The position numbers and the translations under genes are program-made. From Flavobacterium aciduliphilum (GTDB taxonomy: Bacteria; Bacteroidota; Bacteroidia; Flavobacteriales; Flavobacteriaceae): a stretch of 64,000 nucleotides of DNA. Shown in pieces: positions 18,288 through 26,588 of this stretch. The notes under the pieces were generated by a model that saw nothing but the letters and a program-made list of their open reading frames with translations, made no database searches and was not told the origin of the DNA. Positions within the stretch are counted from its first letter, which is position 1. Each line of letters begins with the position of its first letter. The stretch spans positions 445,369-509,368 of the forward strand of contig NZ_QLSZ01000001.1 of assembly GCF_003268855.1 (NCBI RefSeq), written 5' to 3'.

Positions 18288-19982
18288 TTATTTTTTTTGA
18301 CTCCTATAAAATTGTGTTTCAAAGATAGTAGAATTTCCAACATTATCGGTGACTTCAATTTTTAATTTATTTTCTCCTTCTAGCAAAAATTTTTCATCAA
18401 AAACATGTGTGATTTTATCCGTTTTCGATTCATATTCAAACAAAACCCATTTATCATTGAGGTATCCATTGTAGGTTTTAATTCCAGATAACTCATCTGT
18501 AATAGTAAACTGAAGGCTTGTTTTATCAGAAATCCATTTATGGTCAAGATGTTTGGGTGGTATAATTTTAGGTGCCAAGGTATCTTTTACCAATCGAAAC
18601 ATTCCGAGAGTTTTACTTTTACAAGTAAACGCAGTTGGTGTGTATTTTGTTGCATTGAACCCTATTTTCTTTCCATTGATGGACGCAATAAAAAATTTCT
18701 TTCGCTCCTCATTCGGAATAGAATCATTTTCAAAAGTTATGGCAAAATTACTGTGTGCTGGTACAATATCTTCATGCAAATGCAGGGTTCCTTTTTCCAC
18801 CTTAAAATTCAGGTAAAAATCTTCATAGAAAGTCCCCGCTGGAAAAAAAACAGACACCTTATCTTTTTCGAATAACGCATCTACTTTAGATTTGACAAAA
18901 TACGGAGTAGGTTTAGTCTCTTCCTCAATTTTAGCTGGCGTATTAGAATAAACAATCGGAATATTGAGGATTACCTTATTTTCGTTGTAATCTGACACTT
19001 CAATACGTGCAGTTTCGAGGAGGTTGGGTGTAATATCCAAAATGCCATTGGTTCCATTTTGCGTTACATTACTCCAAGCATAAGGCTGTTTCATAAACAA
19101 CTTCTGAATTCGCTGATGGGTTTTCTTATAACGAGCATAATCAATAAAAGCATTAACATAACGCGCTTCATCGAAATCCATTTGATCAAACTCGTAGCCA
19201 AAAACAGGTTGTCCATTCGAATACAATTGCGTTTTATATACACCATTTATATTATACGAAACATCATCCATATCTCCCGCATTAATTCCAAATCCTATGT
19301 TGCCTTTTGCATACACTTTTTCTGCCAAATACGTACCATCTTTTTGAAGAGATAAACTCAAAATAACAGGCCGTTTTGATTCATTGACTACAGCATCTTG
19401 ACTAATAGGATAGACAAACAAATTAGATACCGTGGGACTTTTAATATCTGGTATCGGTATCCCAAAAAACAAAGGATTAATAATTTTTTCTGTTTTAGAA
19501 TCTCTAATTTCAAAATGCAAATGAGGTCCTTCTGAACCGCCTGTGTTTCCAGAAAGAGCGATGAGTTCTCCTTTTTTTACTGGAAGCTCATCAGGTTTAA
19601 AATAAGATTCCACCTCATAATTTTTGGCCGTATACTGCAACTCAAAAATTTTTTCTTGCAGGATTCCAACAGCTTTCTGTAAATGTCCGTAAACCGTCGT
19701 ATATCCGTTAGGATGCGTTATGTATATCGCTTTTCCATACCCATTTGTAGCAATTTTAATCCTAGAAACATACCCATCTGCGGCAGCATAGACAGGCAAT
19801 CCCTCTATTTGATTAGTCTTAAAATCAAAACCCGTATGAAAGTGATTGGGCCGCAACTCTCCAAAATTTCCAGAAAGCTGCATCGGAATATCTAAAGGTG
19901 GACGAAAATAATCTTGCGGATATTTTTTTTGGGAAAACACCAAAGCTGAGGCAAATACTAAAAAAGAAAATACACTTTTCAT
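18288..19982 (-). CDS. M23 family metallopeptidase, secreted
   Basis: A peptidoglycan endopeptidase of the LytM type, with a signal peptide (MKSVFSFLVFASALVFS) and a catalytic domain at about residues 25-170. The zinc ligands are seen as HFHTGFDF (HxxxxD) and GPHLHFE (HLH). The remaining 380 residues are beta-rich and carry no recognised domain. The longer frame from 20033 would put 17 residues before the signal; the ATG at 19982 is preferred. It probably heads the leftward run with the TonB receptor and lipoprotein. Confidence 0.9.
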   Translation of the reverse strand: MKSVFSFLVFASALVFSQKKYPQDYFRPPLDIPMQLSGNFGELRPNHFHTGFDFKTNQIEGLPVYAAADGYVSRIKIATNGYGKAIYITHPNGYTTVYGHLQKAVGILQEKIFELQYTAKNYEVESYFKPDELPVKKGELIALSGNTGGSEGPHLHFEIRDSKTEKIINPLFFGIPIPDIKSPTVSNLFVYPISQDAVVNESKRPVILSLSLQKDGTYLAEKVYAKGNIGFGINAGDMDDVSYNINGVYKTQLYSNGQPVFGYEFDQMDFDEARYVNAFIDYARYKKTHQRIQKLFMKQPYAWSNVTQNGTNGILDITPNLLETARIEVSDYNENKVILNIPIVYSNTPAKIEEETKPTPYFVKSKVDALFEKDKVSVFFPAGTFYEDFYLNFKVEKGTLHLHEDIVPAHSNFAITFENDSIPNEERKKFFIASINGKKIGFNATKYTPTAFTCKSKTLGMFRLVKDTLAPKIIPPKHLDHKWISDKTSLQFTITDELSGIKTYNGYLNDKWVLFEYESKTDKITHVFDEKFLLEGENKLKIEVTDNVGNSTIFETQFYRSQKK

Positions 19983-20112
19983 AGACAATAACATTTTGGC
20001 TAATTTATAAAAAAGTACAAAATGACGACACAAAAAAAAGAGATTATAACCCCTTATCTTACAGTCATTTAAATTAAACTTTAAAAATAATTATTTTTTT
20101 ATTCAAAAAATA

Positions 20113-20143
20113 TTGCTTTAATAGAATAGGAATTATAAATTTG
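20113..20143 (+). promoter_or_regulatory. Promoter of the zapA run (TTG-N20-TAAATTTG)
   Basis: TTG at 20113-20115 and TAAATTTG at 20136-20143, spaced by 20 bases, lie 28 bases upstream of the first ATG. Confidence 0.65.
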
Positions 20144-20170
20144 TGAATTAAGTAATGAATCGGATTATAG

Positions 20171-20461
20171 ATGCGAGAAATTTCAGAAATAATTGATACT
20201 CTTGAGACTAAAGTTGGCAAGCTTTTGAGTAAAATCGATCGTTTGGAGCAACAAAACATGTCTTTAGAGCACGAATTAAAAATTTCTAAAAATGCGCAAC
20301 AACATCAAAATTCAGTTATTGAAACCCTGAAAAAAGATATTGAATCTATAAAAATCACCAATTCATTATTAGGCAGTGACGAATATAAAAGAGATACAAA
20401 GCTTAAAATAAATTCATTAATACGTGAAATTGATTATTGTATAGCGCAATTAGCAGACTAA
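20171..20461 (+). CDS. Coiled-coil protein upstream of zapA
   Basis: A 96-residue, almost wholly helical protein with a heptad-like coiled coil (EISEIIDTLETKVGKLLSK to about residue 70) and no membrane segment. It ends 4 bases before zapA and shares its promoter. Its size, coiled-coil nature and coupling to zapA recall the division factor ZapB of gammaproteobacteria. That functional analogy is inference; sequence homology is not visible. Confidence 0.8.
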   Translation: MREISEIIDTLETKVGKLLSKIDRLEQQNMSLEHELKISKNAQQHQNSVIETLKKDIESIKITNSLLGSDEYKRDTKLKINSLIREIDYCIAQLAD

Positions 20462-20465
20462 TCTT

Positions 20466-20762
20466 ATGGATGAAAAGCTTAAAATCAAGATATCGATAGC
20501 AGACCGAGTTTATCCATTAACGGTAAATATGTCGCAAGAAGAAGCCATGCGAAGTGCTTCTAAAAAAATCGATATCATGATCAAGCAATTTGAAGAAAAT
20601 TATGCTGTTAGAGACAAACAAGATGTGTTAGCCATGTGCGCCCTTCAATTTGCCTCTCAACTCGAACAAAAAAAGGTTGAAAATGCAATTGACGGTACAG
20701 AATCTATAGAACGATTATCCAAATTGAATGATTTATTAGACTCGTATCTTTTGAAAGAATAA
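20466..20762 (+). CDS. zapA: Cell division protein ZapA
   Basis: A 98-residue FtsZ-ring stabiliser in the cytoplasm. The N-terminal beta part (KLKIKISIADRVYPLTV) and the following helix with ALQFASQLEQKK match the ZapA family; the C-terminal helix mediates dimer/tetramer formation. Length is normal. It is followed directly by a 6S-like RNA, a neighbourhood shared with gammaproteobacteria, where the 6S gene also follows zapA. Confidence 0.93.
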   Translation: MDEKLKIKISIADRVYPLTVNMSQEEAMRSASKKIDIMIKQFEENYAVRDKQDVLAMCALQFASQLEQKKVENAIDGTESIERLSKLNDLLDSYLLKE

Positions 20763-20784
20763 GAAAACGTTCTGAACATCGTAA

Positions 20785-20949
20785 AACATTGCCTACATTA
20801 GTTCATTTTTGGTAAACTCAACACTAACACAATAAAATGAGTGAATCATCGCCACTAAAGTAAGCCCATTCAGTTGGGAAACTTGAACTGCGAGTTAGCT
20901 CAAAACTTGTCCTTACGAGTTTATACAAGCAATTAATGTAGGTTTTTTT
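20785..20949 (+). ncRNA. ssrS: 6S RNA, flavobacterial type (6S-Flavo)
   Basis: The 205-base gap between zapA and rny folds as a 6S RNA. The terminal stem cctacatta (20792-20800) pairs with taatgtagg (20934-20942), followed by a T run that ends transcription. Inside, ggtaaactc (20811-20819) pairs with gagtttatac (from 20918) and a large central bubble remains. Length, closing stem, bubble and T run fit the 6S-Flavo class, which mimics an open promoter and binds RNA polymerase. The 5' end is not fixed and could lie 15-20 bases upstream. Confidence 0.75.
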
Positions 20950-20967
20950 ATATATAAATTTAATAAC

Positions 20968-22533
20968 ATGAGTAGTACATTATTGATAATTATCGCCCTA
21001 ATCGCTGGAATCGCAGGAGGATTTGCTATTGCAAAAATTTTAGAGAAAAGCAATGTTTCCAATTTAATTAAAAACGCCAAAAAAGAAGCCGCATCGATCC
21101 TTAAAGACGCTAATCTTGATGCCGAAAACATCAAAAAAGACAAGCTTTTACAAGCTAAAGAAAAATTCTTAGAATTGAAATCGGAGCATGAAAAAGAGAT
21201 TTTAGCCAAAGACAAAAAAATGGCTGAAGTAGAGAAAAGAATTCGAGATAAAGAATCTCAAGTATCAAGCGAATTGGCAAAAGCAAAAAAAGTAAATGAC
21301 GAATTTGAAGCAAAAACTAAAGAATATGAGTCTAAAATCGAACTTTTAGACAAGAAACATCAAGAGCTTGAAAAATTACATAAAAATCAAGTGGAACAAC
21401 TTGAAGTAATTTCTGGATTGTCAGCGGCTGATGCTAAAGAACAATTGGTTGAAAACTTGAAAGCTGAAGCCAAAACTAAAGCAATGGCTCACATACAAGA
21501 AACGATTGAAGAAGCAAAATTAACAGCACAACAAGAAGCGAAAAAAGTAATCATCAACACCATTCAACGCGTGGGAACAGAAGAAGCTGTAGAAAATTGC
21601 GTTTCTGTTTTCAATATTGAATCTGATGATGTAAAAGGAAGAATTATTGGACGTGAAGGAAGAAACATCCGTGCACTCGAAGCAGCAACTGGAGTAGAAA
21701 TTATTGTAGACGACACTCCAGAAGCAATCATCCTTTCCTGTTTTGACCCTGTAAGAAGAGAAATCGCACGTTTATCATTACATAAATTAGTAACTGATGG
21801 ACGTATTCACCCAGCACGTATTGAGGAAGTGGTTGCTAAAACAACCAAACAAATAGACGACGAAATTATTGAAGTTGGAAAACGTACTGTTATTGATCTA
21901 GGTATTCATGGATTACATCCTGAATTAATTAAAATTGTAGGAAGAATGAAATACCGTTCTTCTTATGGACAAAACTTACTCCAACACTCTAGAGAAGTGG
22001 CAAAATTATGTGGTATCATGGCTGCCGAACTAGGTTTGAATGTCAAATTAGCGAAGAGAGCGGGATTACTTCACGATATCGGCAAAGTGCCTGACGCAGA
22101 AAGTGATTTACCACACGCTTTATTAGGGATGCAATGGGCTGAGAAGTATGGTGAAAAAGAAGAAGTATGCAATGCTATTGGAGCTCACCATGACGAAATA
22201 GAAATGAAATACCTCATTTCGCCTATCATTCAAGTATGTGATGCTATTTCTGGGGCGCGTCCTGGAGCTAGAAGACAAGTACTTGATTCATACATCCAAC
22301 GTTTGAAAGATTTAGAGAATATCGCTTTCGGATTTAATGGCGTGAAAAATGCCTATGCCATCCAAGCAGGTCGAGAACTTCGTGTTATTGTAGAAAGTGA
22401 AAAAGTAAGTGATGACATGGCTTCTAACCTATCGTTTGAGATTTCTCAGAAAATTCAAACAGAAATGACTTATCCAGGTCAGGTTAAAATTACAGTAATT
22501 AGAGAGACGCGTGCGGTAAATATTGCCAAATAA
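20968..22533 (+). CDS. rny: Ribonuclease Y
   Basis: A membrane-anchored endoribonuclease that starts mRNA decay. Layout: N-terminal membrane helix ([21 protein letters not shown]), long coiled coil (about 25-180), KH domain ([20 protein letters not shown]) and HD domain ([10 protein letters not shown] with [12 protein letters not shown], then GAHHDE). The 521-residue length is typical. It is expressed behind the 6S RNA, and its own promoter is not evident. Confidence 0.95.
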   Translation: MSSTLLIIIALIAGIAGGFAIAKILEKSNVSNLIKNAKKEAASILKDANLDAENIKKDKLLQAKEKFLELKSEHEKEILAKDKKMAEVEKRIRDKESQVSSELAKAKKVNDEFEAKTKEYESKIELLDKKHQELEKLHKNQVEQLEVISGLSAADAKEQLVENLKAEAKTKAMAHIQETIEEAKLTAQQEAKKVIINTIQRVGTEEAVENCVSVFNIESDDVKGRIIGREGRNIRALEAATGVEIIVDDTPEAIILSCFDPVRREIARLSLHKLVTDGRIHPARIEEVVAKTTKQIDDEIIEVGKRTVIDLGIHGLHPELIKIVGRMKYRSSYGQNLLQHSREVAKLCGIMAAELGLNVKLAKRAGLLHDIGKVPDAESDLPHALLGMQWAEKYGEKEEVCNAIGAHHDEIEMKYLISPIIQVCDAISGARPGARRQVLDSYIQRLKDLENIAFGFNGVKNAYAIQAGRELRVIVESEKVSDDMASNLSFEISQKIQTEMTYPGQVKITVIRETRAVNIAK

Positions 22534-22554
22534 CCGTTTCTTTTTAACAATATG

Positions 22555-22588
22555 AGGCTTACTTTTTTAGTAAGCCTTATTTTTTTCT
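22555..22588. terminator. Terminator between convergent rny and xerD
   Basis: aggcttact (22555-22563) pairs with agtaagcct (22569-22577), followed by a T run on the plus strand. The xerD stop lies inside the hairpin. Confidence 0.85.
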
Positions 22589-23476
22589 AGGATGATGCTG
22601 TTGAATAACTTTAGCTAAATGCGAACGATCTAAATGCACATAGACCTCTGTTGTAGTGATTGATTCATGGCCAAGCATCATTTGAATAGCACGCAAATCA
22701 GCCCCATTTTCCAACAAATGAGAGGCAAAAGAATGTCTAAAAGTATGAGGACTGATGGTTTTCTTTAAGCCGATGGTTACAGCCAATTGTTTGATAATCG
22801 TAAATACCATGGCACGTGTCAATTGTTTTCCTCTACGATTTAAAAAAAGCGTATCCTCAAACCCTTTTTGGATGGGTAGACGCATCCTACTATGCTCCTT
22901 GTATAAAAGAATATTTTTTTGAGTAAAAGGGCTAATAGGAACAAAACGTTGTTTAGCTCCTTTCCCAGTTACTTTGAGAAATCCCTCTTCAAAAAACAAA
23001 TCAGAGATTTTGAGCGTCACTAATTCTGAAACCCGAAGTCCGCACCCGTATAAGGTTTCAAGCATGGCTTTATTTCGATGCCCTTCCTCTTTGGACAAAT
23101 CAATAGCTGCAATTAGAGCATCAATTTCTGATACAGACAACGTATCGGGCAATTTTCTACCCAATCGAGGCGCTTCGATTAAGTCCATCGGTGTATCTGT
23201 TCGATAGTCTTCTACAATTAAAAACAAGAAAAAACTTTTTAATCCAGAGATGATGCGTGCCTGAGAACGGGCATTGACTTCTTTAGAAATATGATACACA
23301 AATTCTTGTATTTGTGTTTCTGATATATGAATTGGCGAAACATCACTGTTTCGTTGATCCAAAAAAGCACACAGGCGCTCCACATCAAAAGAATAATTAG
23401 CAATCGTGTTCTTTGATAATCCTCGTTCTAGTTTGAGATAGTTTTGATAACTTTTTATATAAAAATTCCAATGCAT
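22577..23476 (-). CDS. xerD: Site-specific tyrosine recombinase XerD
   Basis: Resolves chromosome dimers at dif together with FtsK. The N-terminal SAM-like core-binding domain is residues 1-85. The catalytic domain shows Arg in GCGLRVSEL, Lys in TGKGAKQR, HTFRHSFASHLLENGADLR, LGHESITTT and the nucleophile Tyr in VYVHLD. The 299-residue length and the core-genome site next to aroQ argue for the housekeeping enzyme, not an element integrase. The ATG at 23476 (MHWNFYIKSYQ) is preferred to the upstream one at 23491. Confidence 0.92.
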   Translation of the reverse strand: MHWNFYIKSYQNYLKLERGLSKNTIANYSFDVERLCAFLDQRNSDVSPIHISETQIQEFVYHISKEVNARSQARIISGLKSFFLFLIVEDYRTDTPMDLIEAPRLGRKLPDTLSVSEIDALIAAIDLSKEEGHRNKAMLETLYGCGLRVSELVTLKISDLFFEEGFLKVTGKGAKQRFVPISPFTQKNILLYKEHSRMRLPIQKGFEDTLFLNRRGKQLTRAMVFTIIKQLAVTIGLKKTISPHTFRHSFASHLLENGADLRAIQMMLGHESITTTEVYVHLDRSHLAKVIQQHHPRKK

Positions 23477-23506
23477 CGCACAAAGTAACAAGAAAATTAA
23501 GAAATA

Positions 23507-23536
23507 AAAAAACCGCCTGATTGCTCAAGCGGTTTT
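23507..23536 (-). terminator. Terminator of the 212-residue outer membrane protein gene
   Basis: aaaaccgc (23509-23516) pairs with gcggtttt (23529-23536). On the minus strand a T run follows. Confidence 0.8.
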
Positions 23537-23554
23537 ATAGTTTTATCAATTAGA

Positions 23555-24193
23555 TTAGAATTTCAAAGCTAAACCGCCCATTACTTTAACACCAGAAACA
23601 GCTGATTTACCTGTTTCATCTGGATAACCAGCTTCAGAAGTTGTAGATTTTAATCCATTTCCTTCATAACCCAAATTAACAATTATCCCTACATGGTCAT
23701 TGAAAAAATAATTACATCCTGCATTAACTCCAAAGTTCAAACCAGAATATTTAGTAGTAGAACTTATAGAACCTAGAACTGCAGAAGAAGTATCTTTCCC
23801 GCTAGTATATCCAATAGATGGTCCAGCATAAATGTTAAATTTTTCTTTATTTAAGAAATAATATCTTCCTGAGACATTAAATTTAAATGTAGAAATATCT
23901 GTTGACGTTGAATTATAAGTATTATCTTTAGGACTAAGTATAGCAGTTCCAACTTCTAAACCAATCCCTGCACTAAAACTTTCTGCTAATCCATATTGAA
24001 AATTAGCACCAAATTGAGCTCCTGTAGCTGAGAATTTTTCTTTTGGTGAGCCCGCTGCATCACCTTGAGAAGTAGCGCTACCCATTAAAAGACCTCCCAT
24101 AATGTTAACTTGCATATCCCCTTTTTGATGCGATTGTGCATTTGTAAACCCAAAAGCACATACTGCTAGTGCAGTTAAAATAATTTTTTTCAT
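23555..24193 (-). CDS. Outer membrane beta-barrel protein
   Basis: A 212-residue secreted protein with a signal peptide (MKKIILTALAVCAFGFTNAQ), alternating hydrophobic strands and a C-terminal hydrophobic strand (VKVMGGLALKF), as in eight-stranded OmpW/OmpA-like barrels. No periplasmic domain is present. It is the last of three leftward single genes that share nearly identical signal peptides, each closed by its own hairpin. Function unknown. Confidence 0.85.
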   Translation of the reverse strand: MKKIILTALAVCAFGFTNAQSHQKGDMQVNIMGGLLMGSATSQGDAAGSPKEKFSATGAQFGANFQYGLAESFSAGIGLEVGTAILSPKDNTYNSTSTDISTFKFNVSGRYYFLNKEKFNIYAGPSIGYTSGKDTSSAVLGSISSTTKYSGLNFGVNAGCNYFFNDHVGIIVNLGYEGNGLKSTTSEAGYPDETGKSAVSGVKVMGGLALKF

Positions 24194-24244
24194 GTTAAAA
24201 ATTTTTAAATTTATTAGCGAATATATAAAAAAAATATAACATCA

Positions 24245-24280
24245 AAAAAAACCACTCATTTTTATGAGTGGTTTCATTTT
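24245..24280 (-). terminator. Terminator of the 229-residue lipoprotein gene
   Basis: aaaccactca (24249-24258) and tgagtggttt (24265-24274), with a T run on the minus strand. Confidence 0.8.
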
Positions 24281-24297
24281 TTTAATCCAAATGAAAA

Positions 24298-24987
24298 TTA
24301 AAAATTAATAGTTTGTCCATTCATAGTGTAATGTCCATGACCATTTGGATCCCAAATACAATAGAATTGAGTAGTTCCATTATATATGTAAGTAATATCC
24401 CCCGAATTATCATGATTCAAGTTAAATAAATAATGTAATTGGGTATTTCCTAAATCAAAATGCATATCAAAATGTATATCACCTAGAGAATTAGTCGACC
24501 AATCATATGTAATATTATAATTATTATTAACATACATTGACGAAAAATGCGATTCCCAATGACCAGCACTTCCATTTGTCGCCTCCCATCCATTTGCAGT
24601 AAAAAATTGGGAACCATTTATGGTAATTGTGTAATCAAATTCGTAGTTATTTCCAACTATTCCATAATTGTAATTTACAACATATCCCCCACTACTCCAT
24701 GTATAGTGGTTAGGTAAATTTGAATTTTTTTGAGAATAACTAATCTTTGAAACTTTACCTGAATGCATTGAATTAATCATAAGAGCCCCACATACATTTG
24801 TTAAAGACTTCATTTGTTGAATTCTTGCAGATACTTCAGGATTTGAAGATTCTAGGTTACTTGGCAACTTAGAATCAAAATCAAATGCTGCATTTTTAGG
24901 AACAAAACCAGGTGTAACACCCACACCATCTCTATCACAACTTGATAATGCAAATACTGCTACTAATATTAATACTATTTTTTTCAT
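24298..24987 (-). CDS. Lipoprotein, function unknown
   Basis: A 229-residue protein with a lipoprotein signal (MKKIVLILVAVFALSSC). The mature part is rich in Tyr, Asn, His and Ser and probably beta-structured; many short segments with alternating Asn/Tyr (YNYGIVGNNYEFDYTITING) suggest a beta-sandwich or beta-roll. Not recognised. It lies between two putative beta-barrel genes and is bounded by terminators on both sides, so it is probably transcribed alone. Confidence 0.75.
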   Translation of the reverse strand: MKKIVLILVAVFALSSCDRDGVGVTPGFVPKNAAFDFDSKLPSNLESSNPEVSARIQQMKSLTNVCGALMINSMHSGKVSKISYSQKNSNLPNHYTWSSGGYVVNYNYGIVGNNYEFDYTITINGSQFFTANGWEATNGSAGHWESHFSSMYVNNNYNITYDWSTNSLGDIHFDMHFDLGNTQLHYLFNLNHDNSGDITYIYNGTTQFYCIWDPNGHGHYTMNGQTINF

Positions 24988-25002
24988 AAAATATAATTAA
25001 AA

Positions 25003-25032
25003 AGCAATAGGCCTCATATGAGGCCTATTGAA
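25003..25032 (-). terminator. Terminator: perfect 26-bp palindrome
   Basis: caataggcctcat (25005-25017) is followed immediately by its exact reverse complement (25018-25030). On the minus strand a T-rich stretch follows. It serves the gene at 25048. Confidence 0.75.
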
Positions 25033-25047
25033 TTATTTATTAAAATA

Positions 25048-25782
25048 TTAGAAATGTAATGTGATATTCATCGTAGCAGATGAAACATTTCCTAAATTAA
25101 AACTTGTTCTAGAAACTCCTGTTTCATCTGGAGAACCTGTCATAGTAGTTTTTGAAGCTCCTTGTGATTTAATATTTAAACCATAGTTATATTGCGCTCC
25201 AATTGCAATTTTAGGAAAAATGAAGTATTCAGCACCTAAAAACCCATTAAGACCTAATTTAATACCCATCCCATCTGTATATGTCATTTGCCCTGGTGAA
25301 TTTGTATCAGATACTGTCCATTTAGAAGAACTAACACCAATCATAGCATCAGCACCATAGTATCCTTGCAATCTAGTGGTACCTCTTCTCCATTCTTTAC
25401 CTAACCCAACACTCAAATCAAAACTTGATACTTTGTGAGTATCGTAAGTAGAAACCATTGAAAGTTGAGAAGGCTCATTTGATTGAGCAGAACCATAATT
25501 ATTACTTCCAAACCCAAAATTAGCTATTACTCTGTATGCTGTTTTGTCAGAAGTGAATTTTTTTCCAACAAATGTACCTGCAACAGGAGAATCTGAAGCT
25601 GGAGATGTTGCATGACCACCTAAAACTCCACCTGCGAAGTCAATAAAAGGTTTTGCTTGAAAAGAGATAGCCCATTCACCAGCTACTGGTAAATAATTTT
25701 CTCCTTTTTTAGATTTTAAATCTTGTGCATTAGCAAACGACAAAGCGAATACTGCTGCTACTGTTAAAATAATTTTTTTCAT
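25048..25782 (-). CDS. Outer membrane protein, beta-barrel type
   Basis: A 244-residue protein with a signal peptide (MKKIILTVAAVFALSFANAQ), strongly alternating strands and a C-terminal strand ATMNITLHF ending in an aromatic residue, the usual BamA-recognised ending. It is related in layout to the protein at 23555. The minus strand carries a -7-like TAAATTTG (25816-25809) about 27 bases upstream. Function unknown. Confidence 0.85.
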   Translation of the reverse strand: MKKIILTVAAVFALSFANAQDLKSKKGENYLPVAGEWAISFQAKPFIDFAGGVLGGHATSPASDSPVAGTFVGKKFTSDKTAYRVIANFGFGSNNYGSAQSNEPSQLSMVSTYDTHKVSSFDLSVGLGKEWRRGTTRLQGYYGADAMIGVSSSKWTVSDTNSPGQMTYTDGMGIKLGLNGFLGAEYFIFPKIAIGAQYNYGLNIKSQGASKTTMTGSPDETGVSRTSFNLGNVSSATMNITLHF

Positions 25783-26105
25783 TTTTATTTTGTTTAAAAT
25801 TAATAAAGCAAATTTAGAAGTATTCTTAAAGGTTAATTTGCAAGGTTATTCACACTTATCAACATAGTTATTAACAATTTTAAAACGTTAAAAGACTAAA
25901 AAACAACATTTTAAACTAAAAAAATGAATTTTACAATAAAAACTAAAAAAATAAAATATTGTAAATTGATGTCTAAAAACTGATATTTATCATGTTTATA
26001 TTAAGTTTTTGAGATAACCAAAAGCCATTAATACACATTAAACCCATCTTACCATAGTGTTTTTATTTTTTTATATTTTTTTCTACTTTTACAAAAACCT
26101 TTTAC
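25783..26105. other. Divergent intergenic region
   Basis: 323 AT-rich bases between a leftward outer-membrane protein gene and rightward aroQ. It contains TAAATTTG on the minus strand (25816-25809) and TACTTTTA (26084-26091) on the plus strand as likely -7 elements. No reading frame or long repeat is supported. Confidence 0.5.
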
Positions 26106-26519
26106 ATGAAAATCATCATCATCAACGGTCCTAACCTGAATCTATTGGGGAAGAGAGAGCCTGAAGTATATGGCACCTCAACATTTGAAGATTACTTTAA
26201 ACAATTAAAAGAAAAACACCATACCCTACATTTAGACTATTTCCAAAGTAATATTGAAGGAGAACTTATAAATAAAATACAAGAAGTAGGATTCACTTAT
26301 GACGGTATCCTATTAAATGCTGCAGCCTATACCCACACGTCTGTTGGTATTGGTGATGCTATAAAAGCCATAACTACTCCAGTTATTGAAGTACACATTT
26401 CAAATACTTTTTCAAGAGAAGAATACAGACATCAATCGTTTATTGCTCCAAATGCTAAAGGAATTGTTATTGGTTTTGGTTTAAAAAGTTATGACTTGGC
26501 TTTGCAGGCACTTTTATAA
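26106..26519 (+). CDS. aroQ: 3-dehydroquinate dehydratase, type II
   Basis: Dehydrates 3-dehydroquinate to 3-dehydroshikimate in the shikimate pathway. The 137-residue type II enzyme is dodecameric. NGPNLNLLGKREPEVYG carries the active-site Arg and Tyr on the flexible loop, then NAAAYTHTS and VEVHISNTFSREEYRHQS carry the catalytic His and substrate-binding residues. Length is normal. It lies upstream of a DUF5686 gene with 69 bases between the aroQ stop and that start. Confidence 0.95.
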   Translation: MKIIIINGPNLNLLGKREPEVYGTSTFEDYFKQLKEKHHTLHLDYFQSNIEGELINKIQEVGFTYDGILLNAAAYTHTSVGIGDAIKAITTPVIEVHISNTFSREEYRHQSFIAPNAKGIVIGFGLKSYDLALQALL

Positions 26520-26588
26520 AACTAAAACCTTTCCAAATTTGATTTGCAGCTAAAGCGCTTTGTTAAAACCCTTACTAAACCTATTCTC

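Noticed and set aside
22577..23476. XerD-like recombinase as integrase of an element
   Set aside because: Its length, its xerD-type C terminus and its position in core sequence near aroQ and rny indicate the housekeeping recombinase. It is 30 kb from the attachment remnant.
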